A stretch of DNA of 5,896 nucleotides from Bacteroidales bacterium (GCA_031260845.1 JAISKR010000306.1:1-5896); one strand, 5' to 3'. Shown: positions 1 to 5,757, numbered from the stretch's first letter. The notes: generated by a model not told the origin, from the sequence alone. A program made the numbers and translations.

Positions 1-502
1 CAGCAGCCGCGCCACATCCTATCAGCAGGGTGGTGACCTTGTAGTTCATGCGAAACCACTGCCCAATGTTCGAGCCGATGGCAGAACCGGTCAGCACGAT
101 AGGCGATTCCAAGCCCACCGAACCGCCAAAGCCCACCGTAAGCGAAGAACCGACGAGAGACGAATACATATTATGCGATTTCAGATGACTGTTTTTCTTC
201 GATATGGCAAACAATATCCGCGTGATGCCGTGAACAATGTCCTCTTTCACAAAAGTTTTCACAAACAGTACCGTAATCAGTATTCCCGTAAAGGGAAGCG
301 CGAAAAACAGCCAGAATGCCGAATGTTGATAAATGGTATCCGTGAAAAAATTAGTCAGATGATGGACTGTATTTTTCAGCAACACTGCCGCTAATCCCGT
401 CACTATTCCAATCAGAGCGCTCAACAAAATAATCAGCCGTTGTTGCGGTATGTTTTCTGTTATCCAATGGATAATTTTGATATGAAGTATCTTGGGATTC
501 AA
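1..502 (-). CDS. ClC-family anion channel/transporter, N-terminal part (runs off left edge)
   Basis: Voltage-gated-chloride-channel (ClC) family membrane protein of the inner membrane. 167 codons are visible; the C-terminal part lies outside the window. Hydrophobic segments lie at about residues 22-42 and 62-82. The family's second anion-filter motif is visible as FGGSVGLESP (residues 125-134), with the gating glutamate at 132, followed by the helix start IVLTGSAIGSNIG. The first filter motif, GSGIP in E. coli ClcA, aligns with VHGIT (90-94), so the chloride-coordinating serine is replaced by histidine. The frame has no ATG before residue 112. The upstream in-frame stop is the nuoK stop codon itself (524-526), so the chosen start is TTG at 502-500; an ATT eight codons into the gap is a weaker option. 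The family call is firm. The start and the transported ion are uncertain. Confidence 0.88.
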   Translation of the reverse strand, partial: MNPKILHIKIIHWITENIPQQRLIILLSALIGIVTGLAAVLLKNTVHHLTNFFTDTIYQHSAFWLFFALPFTGILITVLFVKTFVKEDIVHGITRILFAISKKNSHLKSHNMYSSLVGSSLTVGFGGSVGLESPIVLTGSAIGSNIGQWFRMNYKVTTLLIGCGAAA

Positions 503-523
503 TGAATCAGCAATATTTGTGAA

Positions 524-832
524 TTAACCCTTCATGCTGTCAATATGTCGCACGTCAACATTGTGAAGATTGCGGTAAACATTGATGATGATGGCGATAG
601 CCACTGCGGTTTCGGCGGCTGTAATGGCAATGCCGAACAGCGTGAAAAACATTCCTTCCATTCCCTGCGGATACAGGTAACGGTTGAATACGCTGAAATT
701 GATTTCTGCCGCATTGAGCATCAACTCAATCGAAATAAGAATGGCTATCAGGTTTTTTCGTGCGATAAACCCGTATATGCCGATAAAAAACATAAGCAGA
801 CTCACTGCCAAATACAATTCAATAGGTATCAT
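524..832 (-). CDS. nuoK: NADH-quinone oxidoreductase subunit K (complex I)
   Basis: Small membrane subunit of respiratory complex I, part of the antiporter-like proton-translocating arm. The 102-residue length is normal for NuoK. Three hydrophobic helices are visible, at about 4-24, 28-50 and 62-86. Both membrane glutamates known to matter for proton transfer are present: in ISIELMLN (Glu36) and in ITAAETAVA (about Glu74). The protein starts MIPIELYL and ends DSMKG, as in Bacteroidota homologues. Its ATG overlaps the 3' end of ribD by 14 bp in a different frame, and a TACCTTTG promoter element lies about 20 bp upstream, inside ribD. The context is odd: nuoK normally sits between nuoJ and nuoL, but here its neighbours are ribD and a ClC gene. 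MnhC/MrpC antiporter subunits are related, but the glutamate pattern and length favour NuoK. Confidence 0.93.
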   Translation of the reverse strand: MIPIELYLAVSLLMFFIGIYGFIARKNLIAILISIELMLNAAEINFSVFNRYLYPQGMEGMFFTLFGIAITAAETAVAIAIIINVYRNLHNVDVRHIDSMKG

Positions 833-1904
833 GTTTATTTATTTTTCGGTGCAAAGGTAATTTATTTTCAAATATCTGCAATTCACTATCGTGCATTTTA
901 TATTTTTCGCAAAATTTTCCGTTGATTTCAGGTGCAGGAATGCCGTTTCCAAAGCGCATTTTTCCTGTAAAAATACGTGCTTCGTTCCATAAACCGGCAT
1001 TGATGAAACTTTGCAGCAGTTGAGCGCCGCCCTCAATCAGCACCGATGCGATATTGCGACGGTACAGTTCGTTGAGTACATGGATTGGAAGCCGATTATC
1101 GAAAGGAACGACAGCATAATCCACAGCAGGCAAGGCATTGACAACTTTCTCGGTAAAAACCAAGGTTGGCTGGCTGCCGTCGAAAAGGTGCAAGGATGCC
1201 GGAAGCCGCTGTGTGCGGTCAATGACGATGCGCAGAGGCTGTTTGCCTGTCCATTGGCGGATATTGAGCATCGGATTGTCCATCAGCGCCGTATTGGCGC
1301 CTACCATGATGGCGCTTTCTTCCGAACGCCACTTATGCACCAATGTCCGCTCATACTCGCCGGTAATCCATGTGGGACGTGCGGAAAGCGTATTGTTCCG
1401 AATAAGGTCGATGAATCCGTCGGCTGTCTGCGCCCATTTGAGCAGCACGTAAGGACGGTGCTGCTTGTGAACAGTCATAAACCGAACGTTCAGACGATTG
1501 CATTCCTCTTCCAATACTCCGGTAGTGACGCGGCATCCGGCATTGCGTAAAAGTTCAACGCCTTTGCCTGCCACCAATGGATTGGGGTCAACGGTGCCGA
1601 CAACCACCTGCGGAATGCGTTTTGCAATGATTTGGTCGGCACAGGGCGGCGTCTTGCCAACGTGAGCGCAAGGTTCAAGATTGACAAACAAGGTAGAGTG
1701 CGGAAGTAACTGTTTTTGCTGTACCGAGCGGATGGCATTCATCTCTGCATGAGGCTCTCCGCATTGCCGGTGCCAACCTTCCCCGATAATACGCCCCTCA
1801 TGCACAATGACACAGCCCACCATCGGGTTTGGGGCGGTATATCCGGCTCCCAACCGCGCAAGTTCCAAACAGCGGTGCATATATGCTTCGTACTCCAACA
1901 TCAT
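819..1904 (-). CDS. ribD: Bifunctional riboflavin biosynthesis protein RibD (deaminase/reductase)
   Basis: Cytosolic enzyme catalysing two successive steps of riboflavin synthesis: deamination of the pyrimidine intermediate, then NADPH-dependent reduction of its ribosyl side chain. The N-terminal deaminase domain (about 1-145, counted from the start at 1904) has the zinc site HAE (52-54) and PCAHVGKTPPC with cysteines 79 and 88. The reductase domain (about 150-345) has RPYVLLKWAQTADG, WITGEYERTLVHKWRSE, MVGANTALMDNP, LRIVID and LIEGGAQLLQSF. The frame stays open to 1952, but that stretch covers a TATCTTTG promoter element. RibD proteins normally begin close to the first helix, so ATG 1904 (or the adjacent ATG at 1901) is preferred, giving 361 residues, normal for the family. 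The last dozen residues (LPLHRKINKHDTY) extend past the usual end of the reductase domain and are encoded by the nuoK promoter and leader. Confidence 0.94.
   Translation of the reverse strand: MMLEYEAYMHRCLELARLGAGYTAPNPMVGCVIVHEGRIIGEGWHRQCGEPHAEMNAIRSVQQKQLLPHSTLFVNLEPCAHVGKTPPCADQIIAKRIPQVVVGTVDPNPLVAGKGVELLRNAGCRVTTGVLEEECNRLNVRFMTVHKQHRPYVLLKWAQTADGFIDLIRNNTLSARPTWITGEYERTLVHKWRSEESAIMVGANTALMDNPMLNIRQWTGKQPLRIVIDRTQRLPASLHLFDGSQPTLVFTEKVVNALPAVDYAVVPFDNRLPIHVLNELYRRNIASVLIEGGAQLLQSFINAGLWNEARIFTGKMRFGNGIPAPEINGKFCEKYKMHDSELQIFENKLPLHRKINKHDTY
852..882 (-). promoter_or_regulatory. Bacteroidota-type promoter for nuoK, inside the ribD 3' end
   Basis: On the minus strand ATTG (882-879) is followed after exactly 19 bases by TACCTTTG (859-852). 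This matches the known Bacteroidota pattern TTTG-N19-TAnnTTTG except for one base in the -33 box. Transcription would start around 845, about a dozen bases before the nuoK ATG, leaving an A-rich leader without a Shine-Dalgarno sequence. The element is translated as part of the RibD C-terminal tail. Confidence 0.6.
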
Positions 1905-1918
1905 TCCGAAATGAGCCG

Positions 1919-1953
1919 CAAAGATACACATCATTCCGCAAAAAATGTACAAA
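1919..1953 (-). promoter_or_regulatory. Promoter-like element before ribD
   Basis: TATCTTTG (1926-1919) matches the Bacteroidota -7 box TAnnTTTG and lies 14 bases before the preferred ribD ATG. The nearest TTTG that could serve as a -33 box (1953-1950) is 23 bases away, longer than the usual 19, so the element is probably weaker. It lies in the short gap after the permease gene, so ribD may be read both from here and by read-through. Confidence 0.45.
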
Positions 1954-1957
1954 AAAA

Positions 1958-2974
1958 CTACATCAGCGACGACATACGCTGGTTACCGACAATAATCCAA
2001 ATGATGATGGGGATGCCGATGAAAGCCGTCACCGAATTGACAGGCAGCACAATACCGTTGCCTGGAAGCGTCGAAATAAGGTCGCAGGCAAGCATGACAA
2101 TAGCGCCCGTGATGATGCAGGCAAAGAACAGAATACGCTGGTCGGCAGTGCGGAAGAGCATTCGGCAAATGTGAGGCACTGCAATACCAATGAATCCGAT
2201 GGGACCGCAAAAGGCGGTAACGCTTCCCGCTAAGATTCCGGTGCTGAAAAATATGGTCAAACGCGCTACGATGACGTTTACCCCCAGACTGCGGGCGTAG
2301 TTTTCGCCCAACAGCAACGCATTGAGGCTTTTGACGCTCAGCAGCGACACCGCCAAACCGACAGTAACACACGGAATCAGCACGCTCAGTTGCGATGACG
2401 TGACCGAATGAAGGCTTCCCATTGTCCATACGGTAAAGGATTTCAGCAGGCTTTCGTTGCTGAAATATTGCAGCACATTGATGAGGGATGAGGTGATGCT
2501 TCCGAACATAATGCCGAGAATCAGGATGGTCATCACGTCTTTGATGCGCAGTGACACGGCAAATATCAGCATCAACACTGCGGCGGCGCCCAAGAAAGAG
2601 GCAAACACGATTGCCCAGTTGCTCATCATGCCCGACATTCCGACCGTAGAGATGCCCATCATCACCAAAGCCACGCCGAGCGTTGCTCCTGCGCTGATGC
2701 CCAGCACATAAGGACCTGCCAGCGGGTTGCGAAAGACCGTTTGCATCTGCAAGCCGCTAACGCTTAGTGCCGCACCTGCCAATACCGCAGTGGCAGCCTT
2801 GGGCAGGCGAAATTCGCGCACAATGGTAATCCATTCGCCGGTAGAATTTTCGCCGGTCAATAAAATGCCGACCATATCCTTGAATGGAATGGCTATGTTG
2901 CCGGAAAACAGCACCAACAGGAAACCTGCAACCAACAACAGCAGCAAAATACCGTAGATAACGGCGTTCCTCAT
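1958..2974 (-). CDS. FecCD/BtuC-type ABC transporter permease (cobalamin, heme or iron-siderophore)
   Basis: Inner-membrane permease of a type II ABC importer of the BtuC/FepD/HmuU family, which takes up cobalamin, heme or ferric siderophores passed on by a periplasmic binding protein. The 338-residue length and the many hydrophobic helices fit the family. Family motifs: FRLPKAATAVLAGAALSVSG (55-74), FRNPLAGPYVLGISAGA (81-97), the cytoplasmic coupling segment GPIGFIGIAVPHICRM (257-272) that contacts the ATPase, and LPVNSVTAFIGIPI (310-323) near the C-terminus. The start is 12 bp downstream of the nitroreductase-fold gene, so the two are probably co-transcribed. Neither an ATPase nor a binding-protein gene is adjacent: the next gene is ribD and the previous one is an exported redox-fold protein. 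The substrate cannot be decided from the sequence. Confidence 0.92.
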   Translation of the reverse strand: MRNAVIYGILLLLLVAGFLLVLFSGNIAIPFKDMVGILLTGENSTGEWITIVREFRLPKAATAVLAGAALSVSGLQMQTVFRNPLAGPYVLGISAGATLGVALVMMGISTVGMSGMMSNWAIVFASFLGAAAVLMLIFAVSLRIKDVMTILILGIMFGSITSSLINVLQYFSNESLLKSFTVWTMGSLHSVTSSQLSVLIPCVTVGLAVSLLSVKSLNALLLGENYARSLGVNVIVARLTIFFSTGILAGSVTAFCGPIGFIGIAVPHICRMLFRTADQRILFFACIITGAIVMLACDLISTLPGNGIVLPVNSVTAFIGIPIIIWIIVGNQRMSSLM

Positions 2975-2986
2975 CTGTATGCTTGT

Positions 2987-3589
2987 TTATTGTGGAAATC
3001 CTACGGTTTGTGCCAGCAGCACTTCCTGTTTATCAGTCAATTGAAGGATTTTGTGTATATTGACTTTGTTGATTCCTCCTCGTACCACGCTTGCCATCTT
3101 TTCGGAAGCGCAGAACAGATAGACATTCTGCGAAATGAATCCGCAATCCGTGCAAGCGGCGTCGTGGTTCGACGCCTTGTCCAAATTGGCTACGAACAAC
3201 AAGTTGAGCGGTGCGCCGGCAACAAAATCCTGACTGCCTGTGTCTTTCCGGTGGTCGCCTTTCACACGAAGCAGTAATTTGTTGGCTTTGGCGTCGTACA
3301 GATAGACGCCTTCCTTCACTACAACGTACAAATCAATCTCCTGCCGGTCTTGCGATGAAGGCACCACCCGTTTGTCTTCGCGGTTGAAACCGTAAGCCGC
3401 CCACAGCAGATTAGCCAGCGTTTGAGGCTCTATCGCTTTGTCCGAATAAGCCCTGATAGTCCGGCGGTTGCTCAAAGCATCCATCAACGGCATTCCGCCT
3501 GTGCGCACCGGTTCGGGCAATGGTATGTCCTGAGCGGATGCAGCCGCAGAACATAAAACGCAAATAATCAGTAAAAACAGTCTGTTCAT
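2987..3589 (-). CDS. Exported nitroreductase-fold protein (SagB/ThcOx-like)
   Basis: 200-residue protein with an N-terminal signal peptide (hydrophobic core about 4-18, likely cleavage at ASA|QD after residue 19), so it should work in the periplasm. The mature part has the nitroreductase/SagB fold signature: NRRTIRAYSDKAI (41-53), where arginines usually bind the FMN phosphate; LLWAAYGFNR (61-70); RVVPSSQDRQEIDLYVV (74-90), the counterpart of the SagB P-S-x(n)-LY segment; and a C-terminal LAQTVGFPQ. Three cysteines lie close together, two as CTDC (146 and 149) and one at 160. A flavoprotein oxidoreductase is the natural reading, but the substrate is unknown, and an exported nitroreductase would need flavin outside the cytoplasm. 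It is first in a probable unit with the ABC permease and diverges from the beta-propeller gene. Confidence 0.82.
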   Translation of the reverse strand: MNRLFLLIICVLCSAAASAQDIPLPEPVRTGGMPLMDALSNRRTIRAYSDKAIEPQTLANLLWAAYGFNREDKRVVPSSQDRQEIDLYVVVKEGVYLYDAKANKLLLRVKGDHRKDTGSQDFVAGAPLNLLFVANLDKASNHDAACTDCGFISQNVYLFCASEKMASVVRGGINKVNIHKILQLTDKQEVLLAQTVGFPQ

Positions 3590-3640
3590 GATAACAAGAA
3601 ATTAAAATTTAACTTAAAAATATCAATAATACGTGCGGCA

Positions 3641-3648
3641 CAAAGGTA
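3641..3648 (-). promoter_or_regulatory. -7 promoter box of the nitroreductase-fold/permease unit
   Basis: TACCTTTG on the minus strand (3648-3641) matches the Bacteroidota -7 consensus TAnnTTTG. It lies about 50 bases before the nitroreductase-fold start and would give an AT-rich leader. No TTTG lies at the ideal 19-base distance; the closest candidate is TTTC (3668-3665), 16 bases away. Confidence 0.55.
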
Positions 3649-3649
3649 A

Positions 3650-3680
3650 TTTAAAATTTGGAACGAAATTTGTATGTTGA
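3650..3680 (+). promoter_or_regulatory. Possible promoter of the beta-propeller gene
   Basis: TTTA (3650-3653), 19 bases, then TATGTTGA (3673-3680) is an imperfect match to TTTG-N19-TAnnTTTG, 16 bases before the ATG at 3697. It overlaps the region of the opposite promoter, so the two divergent genes would share control DNA. Similarity is partial and this is a weak call. Confidence 0.3.
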
Positions 3681-3696
3681 TTAAAAAAATTAAATC

Positions 3697-4557
3697 ATGA
3701 TTGGAAATCGTTTATTTATCATAGCCATTTGTCTGTTTGCTCCGTTGTTCAGCGTTTTTTCGCAGGATTTGTATAGTTTTCGGGGCTTTGATTCGCCTGT
3801 AAGCATTGTGCAGTACGGCGGTTATTATTACCTGTCCAATGCCGGCGCCGGATTTACCGGCAAGGATGGCGACGGCTACATATCCCGCACCAAAAGTGAC
3901 GGCAGTCAGGAAGAGGTGACGATGAAATACATTGCAGGCTTGGATAGTCCGCACGGAATAGCGGCGTCGCAAGGCGTACTGTACGTTTGCGATGTGGACA
4001 GGCTGCTCGGCTTCGATTTGCAAACAAAAAAGAAGGTGCTGGATTTAAGTTTCGCCGCCGAAAAAACCCAACAACTCTCCGGCATTGTGTTTGCGGACAA
4101 CAACACGCTGTATGTGTCGGCAACAGACATTAATGCCATCTTTAAAGTGGACATTTCCGGAAAATACCGGCTATGGACGGAAATCACAGCGCCCAACAGC
4201 CTGCTGATTGAAAAGGATAAGATGTACGTCAGCAGTTGGGGCACGGATAGCCTGCCCAACGGGAAAATCAGCATCATCGACATGAAAAAACTCAAAAGCG
4301 AGCAGATTGACGGCTGCGAGGGCTATCTCTGGGGATTAGCGTTGGCAGGCAACAAACTGTATTTCGGCGACTGGGTGGATTTTGCCAAACGCGGCGTTAT
4401 TCGCTGGCATCGTTTGGACAACGGCGAAAACGGCGAGATGAAATTCACCGAAAAAATGAGCGGACCTGCCGAATTTCTTTATGATTCGCGCAACAACCTG
4501 TTTATCGTGCCGGCAGTGCTCGAAGGCAAAGTGTATGGCGCAATGGGGTTTAAATAA
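3697..4557 (+). CDS. Secreted beta-propeller protein (SMP-30/NHL-like)
   Basis: 286-residue protein with a signal peptide (hydrophobic about 5-21, likely cleavage at VFS|QD), so it is periplasmic or surface-exposed. The rest is a series of about six degenerate blade repeats, each with a strand ending in LYV or similar followed by a turn and a second strand: around VLYVCDVDRLLGFDL (94-108), TLYVSATDINAIFKVD (137-152), KMYVSSWGTDSLPNGKISII (175-194), KLYFGDWVDFAKRGVIRW (220-237) and NLFIVPAVLEGKVYG (267-281). The motifs LDSPHGI and APNSLLI resemble the P-x-G/S-I turns of SMP-30/gluconolactonase and NHL propellers. No metal-site set could be assigned with confidence, so it may be a binding scaffold rather than an enzyme. 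It stands alone on the plus strand, divergent from the exported nitroreductase-fold gene and convergent with the small gene at 4595. Confidence 0.75.
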   Translation: MIGNRLFIIAICLFAPLFSVFSQDLYSFRGFDSPVSIVQYGGYYYLSNAGAGFTGKDGDGYISRTKSDGSQEEVTMKYIAGLDSPHGIAASQGVLYVCDVDRLLGFDLQTKKKVLDLSFAAEKTQQLSGIVFADNNTLYVSATDINAIFKVDISGKYRLWTEITAPNSLLIEKDKMYVSSWGTDSLPNGKISIIDMKKLKSEQIDGCEGYLWGLALAGNKLYFGDWVDFAKRGVIRWHRLDNGENGEMKFTEKMSGPAEFLYDSRNNLFIVPAVLEGKVYGAMGFK

Positions 4558-4594
4558 ATTAGTAAAATTGCGATTAATCGCGTTTCTACCTGTT

Positions 4595-4750
4595 TTATTG
4601 AACTTGAAATTTTAAACTGTTTTCTCTCAAATATTCTTTTATTTGAGCAGCCGATTTACCAACCAACTCCATCGAAATTTTTTCCTTTATTTCCCTGAAA
4701 GTTTGGACGGTATCAAACTCTTTTTCCTGTTTTTTAACTTTCGTTTCCAT
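4595..4750 (-). CDS. Small antitoxin-like protein, 51 residues
   Basis: A 51-codon frame starting at ATG 4750, with an in-frame stop two codons upstream, and ending in TAA at 4595-4597. The product is charged and lysine/glutamate-rich with no membrane segment. Its pattern FDTVQTFREIKEKISMELVG (12-31) followed by a short segment ending IKEYLREN (37-44) resembles the small antitoxin or orphan proteins of Bacteroidota and cyanobacteria with the shape FDxVxxMRxIRDxI...EEI..Y. A near-consensus promoter lies upstream. It is much more AT-rich than its neighbours. No toxin gene follows: the next gene is the convergent beta-propeller. The frame was found by reading the sequence; similarity is by pattern only. 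Confidence 0.6.
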   Translation of the reverse strand: METKVKKQEKEFDTVQTFREIKEKISMELVGKSAAQIKEYLRENSLKFQVQ

Positions 4751-4836
4751 ATTCTATTATTTCTTTTGGTGAACGTATTTCCAACGATATATAATTCATT
4801 CGCTTATCATACTTATTTCAACTTGGCATGAATGCA

Positions 4837-4867
4837 CAAAGGTAAACATTTCTTTTTAAGAAACAAA
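4837..4867 (-). promoter_or_regulatory. Near-consensus Bacteroidota promoter before the small gene
   Basis: On the minus strand TTTG (4867-4864) and TACCTTTG (4844-4837) are separated by exactly 19 bases, a full match to the TTTG-N19-TAnnTTTG consensus and the best promoter in the window. Transcription would start near 4830, giving a leader of about 80 bases before the ATG at 4750. It lies in the gap after the response regulator, so the small gene has its own promoter. Confidence 0.7.
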
Positions 4868-4911
4868 CATACGAATATTTTTCTCATTGGGGTGTGTTGG
4901 GTTTTAACCGG

Positions 4912-5529
4912 TTACCATACCAACTTCATTTCGTATCCTTTTTTCACTACTTCGGCGGTATTTTTGGCGTCAAGTTTGATGAGCAGATGTCGTCGGTAGG
5001 TGCGGACTGTTTCTACGTCGCGGAAGATGAGGTCTGCTATCTCTTTGGTGGTGCAGCCGTCGGCAATGTGTTTCAGGATTTCCTTTTCGCGGTTGGAAAG
5101 CCACACAACCCCTTCGCTCCTTTTTTCTCGCAGCAGAAGGTCTATCTCCTCGCAAAGAAACTGTTCACCACGGCTTACCGTTTTGATACCGGCAAGCATC
5201 TCCTCGCTTTCGGCGTTTTTCAGGATGTAACCCAGCGCACCGCTGTGCAAAGCGCGTTTGGCGATGCTAAATTCCTTATAGGTGGTCAGCATGATGATTT
5301 TCAATTCGGGATATATCTTTTTTATCTCGGCGCAAAAATCCACGCCATCGCCGTCGGGTAAGCCAATGTCGAGCAACAACACGTCGGGCAAGGCTTGTGC
5401 CAAGCCCTCGCGGCAAGACGCCAGATTGTAATACACATCGGTGACCGTGGCTACACCCGATTCGGTTATCAACTGACTCAGGCTATTTACCACCATCTTG
5501 TGGTCGTCAACTATTTGAAGGGTTATCAT
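4912..5529 (-). CDS. LuxR/NarL-type response regulator
   Basis: 205-residue cytoplasmic DNA-binding regulator of a two-component system. The receiver domain (about 1-118) has the acidic pair DD (8-9), the phospho-acceptor Asp54 in LLLDIGLPDGDG, Thr82/Thr83 in MLTTYKEFS, and Lys104 in YILKNAESEE. The C-terminal LuxR helix-turn-helix (about 143-200) has LSNREKEILKHIADG, TTKEIADLIF and VETVRTYRRHLLIKL, the last being the recognition helix. The length is typical. The start MITLQIVDDH places the acidic pair at the normal distance from the N-terminus. The likely partner is the histidine kinase ending at 5758. The 228-bp gap is long for such a pair and holds the phased repeat array. No clear own promoter was found, so read-through from the kinase gene is the simplest guess. 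Confidence 0.93.
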   Translation of the reverse strand: MITLQIVDDHKMVVNSLSQLITESGVATVTDVYYNLASCREGLAQALPDVLLLDIGLPDGDGVDFCAEIKKIYPELKIIMLTTYKEFSIAKRALHSGALGYILKNAESEEMLAGIKTVSRGEQFLCEEIDLLLREKRSEGVVWLSNREKEILKHIADGCTTKEIADLIFRDVETVRTYRRHLLIKLDAKNTAEVVKKGYEMKLVW

Positions 5530-5551
5530 GGGGGGATAGGGGGTTATACGG

Positions 5552-5641
5552 TTGTTATATATTGTTATAGGTTGTTATATATTGTTATACGGTTGTGATT
5601 CATTGTTATACAGTTGTGATACATTGTGATACAATTGTATC
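5552..5641. repeat. Helically phased heptamer array, cluster 1 (nine copies)
   Basis: Nine copies of a TTGTKAT-like heptamer read on the plus strand, starting at 5552, 5562, 5572, 5582, 5593, 5603, 5614, 5624 and 5635. Spacings are 10 or 11 bp, averaging about 10.4, close to one turn of B-DNA. At a larger scale the copies pair into 20-21 bp units; the first two units (5552-5571 and 5572-5591) are identical at 19 of 20 bases. The early copies are TTGTTAT and later ones mostly TTGTGAT. The last copy lies within the perfect palindrome GATACAATTGTATC (5628-5641). No reading frame covers the block. Confidence 0.9.
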
Positions 5642-5692
5642 GTTTCTATCTTGGTAATCAAGAAAATCTTATGAAAATCGTGGTTCAGATAA

Positions 5693-5730
5693 TTGTGATA
5701 CATTGTGATTCGGTTGTGATTCATTGTTCT
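5693..5730. repeat. Helically phased heptamer array, cluster 2 (four copies)
   Basis: Four further copies of the same heptamer start at 5693, 5703, 5714 and 5724 (three TTGTGAT and a decayed TTGTTCT), again spaced 10, 11 and 10 bp. The cluster is separated from the first by about 51 bp without copies, and begins 27 bp before the end of the kinase gene. Confidence 0.85.
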
Positions 5731-5757
5731 TCGTTTATCGTCATTAATCATTTATAA

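Noticed and set aside
173..394. A 73-codon plus-strand frame
   Set aside because: It is antisense to the ClC gene, which is clear in this stretch.
1011..1550. A 179-codon open frame on the plus strand
   Set aside because: It lies wholly antisense to ribD, whose catalytic motifs are unmistakable; its product shows no recognisable domain.
1905..1952. Longer RibD starting at ATG 1952
   Set aside because: The extra 16 codons run over a TATCTTTG promoter element, and RibD homologues begin near the start at 1904.
2987..3589. BluB-like enzyme turning flavin into the lower ligand of cobalamin, suggested by the permease and ribD next door
   Set aside because: BluB is cytosolic; this protein has a signal peptide and the motifs of the SagB-like branch.
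4570..4581. Palindrome GCGATTAATCGC between convergent genes, considered as a terminator
   Set aside because: The stem would be only four base pairs around a TTAA loop and no clean T-run follows directly.
4626..4647. Inverted repeat CTCAAATA ... TATTTGAG
   Set aside because: It lies within the coding part of the small gene, is AT-rich and is explained by its codons; no T-run supports a terminator.
4643..4831. A 62-codon phenylalanine-rich frame on the plus strand
   Set aside because: It is antisense to the small gene and its leader; the aromatic bias comes from reading AAA/GAA codons in reverse.
4905..4914. Palindrome TAACCGGTTA at the end of the regulator gene
   Set aside because: Ten bases overlapping the stop codon, with no loop; chance is the simplest explanation.
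5552..5730. CRISPR array
   Set aside because: The repeated unit is about 10 bp with no unique spacers, unlike CRISPR repeats and spacers.
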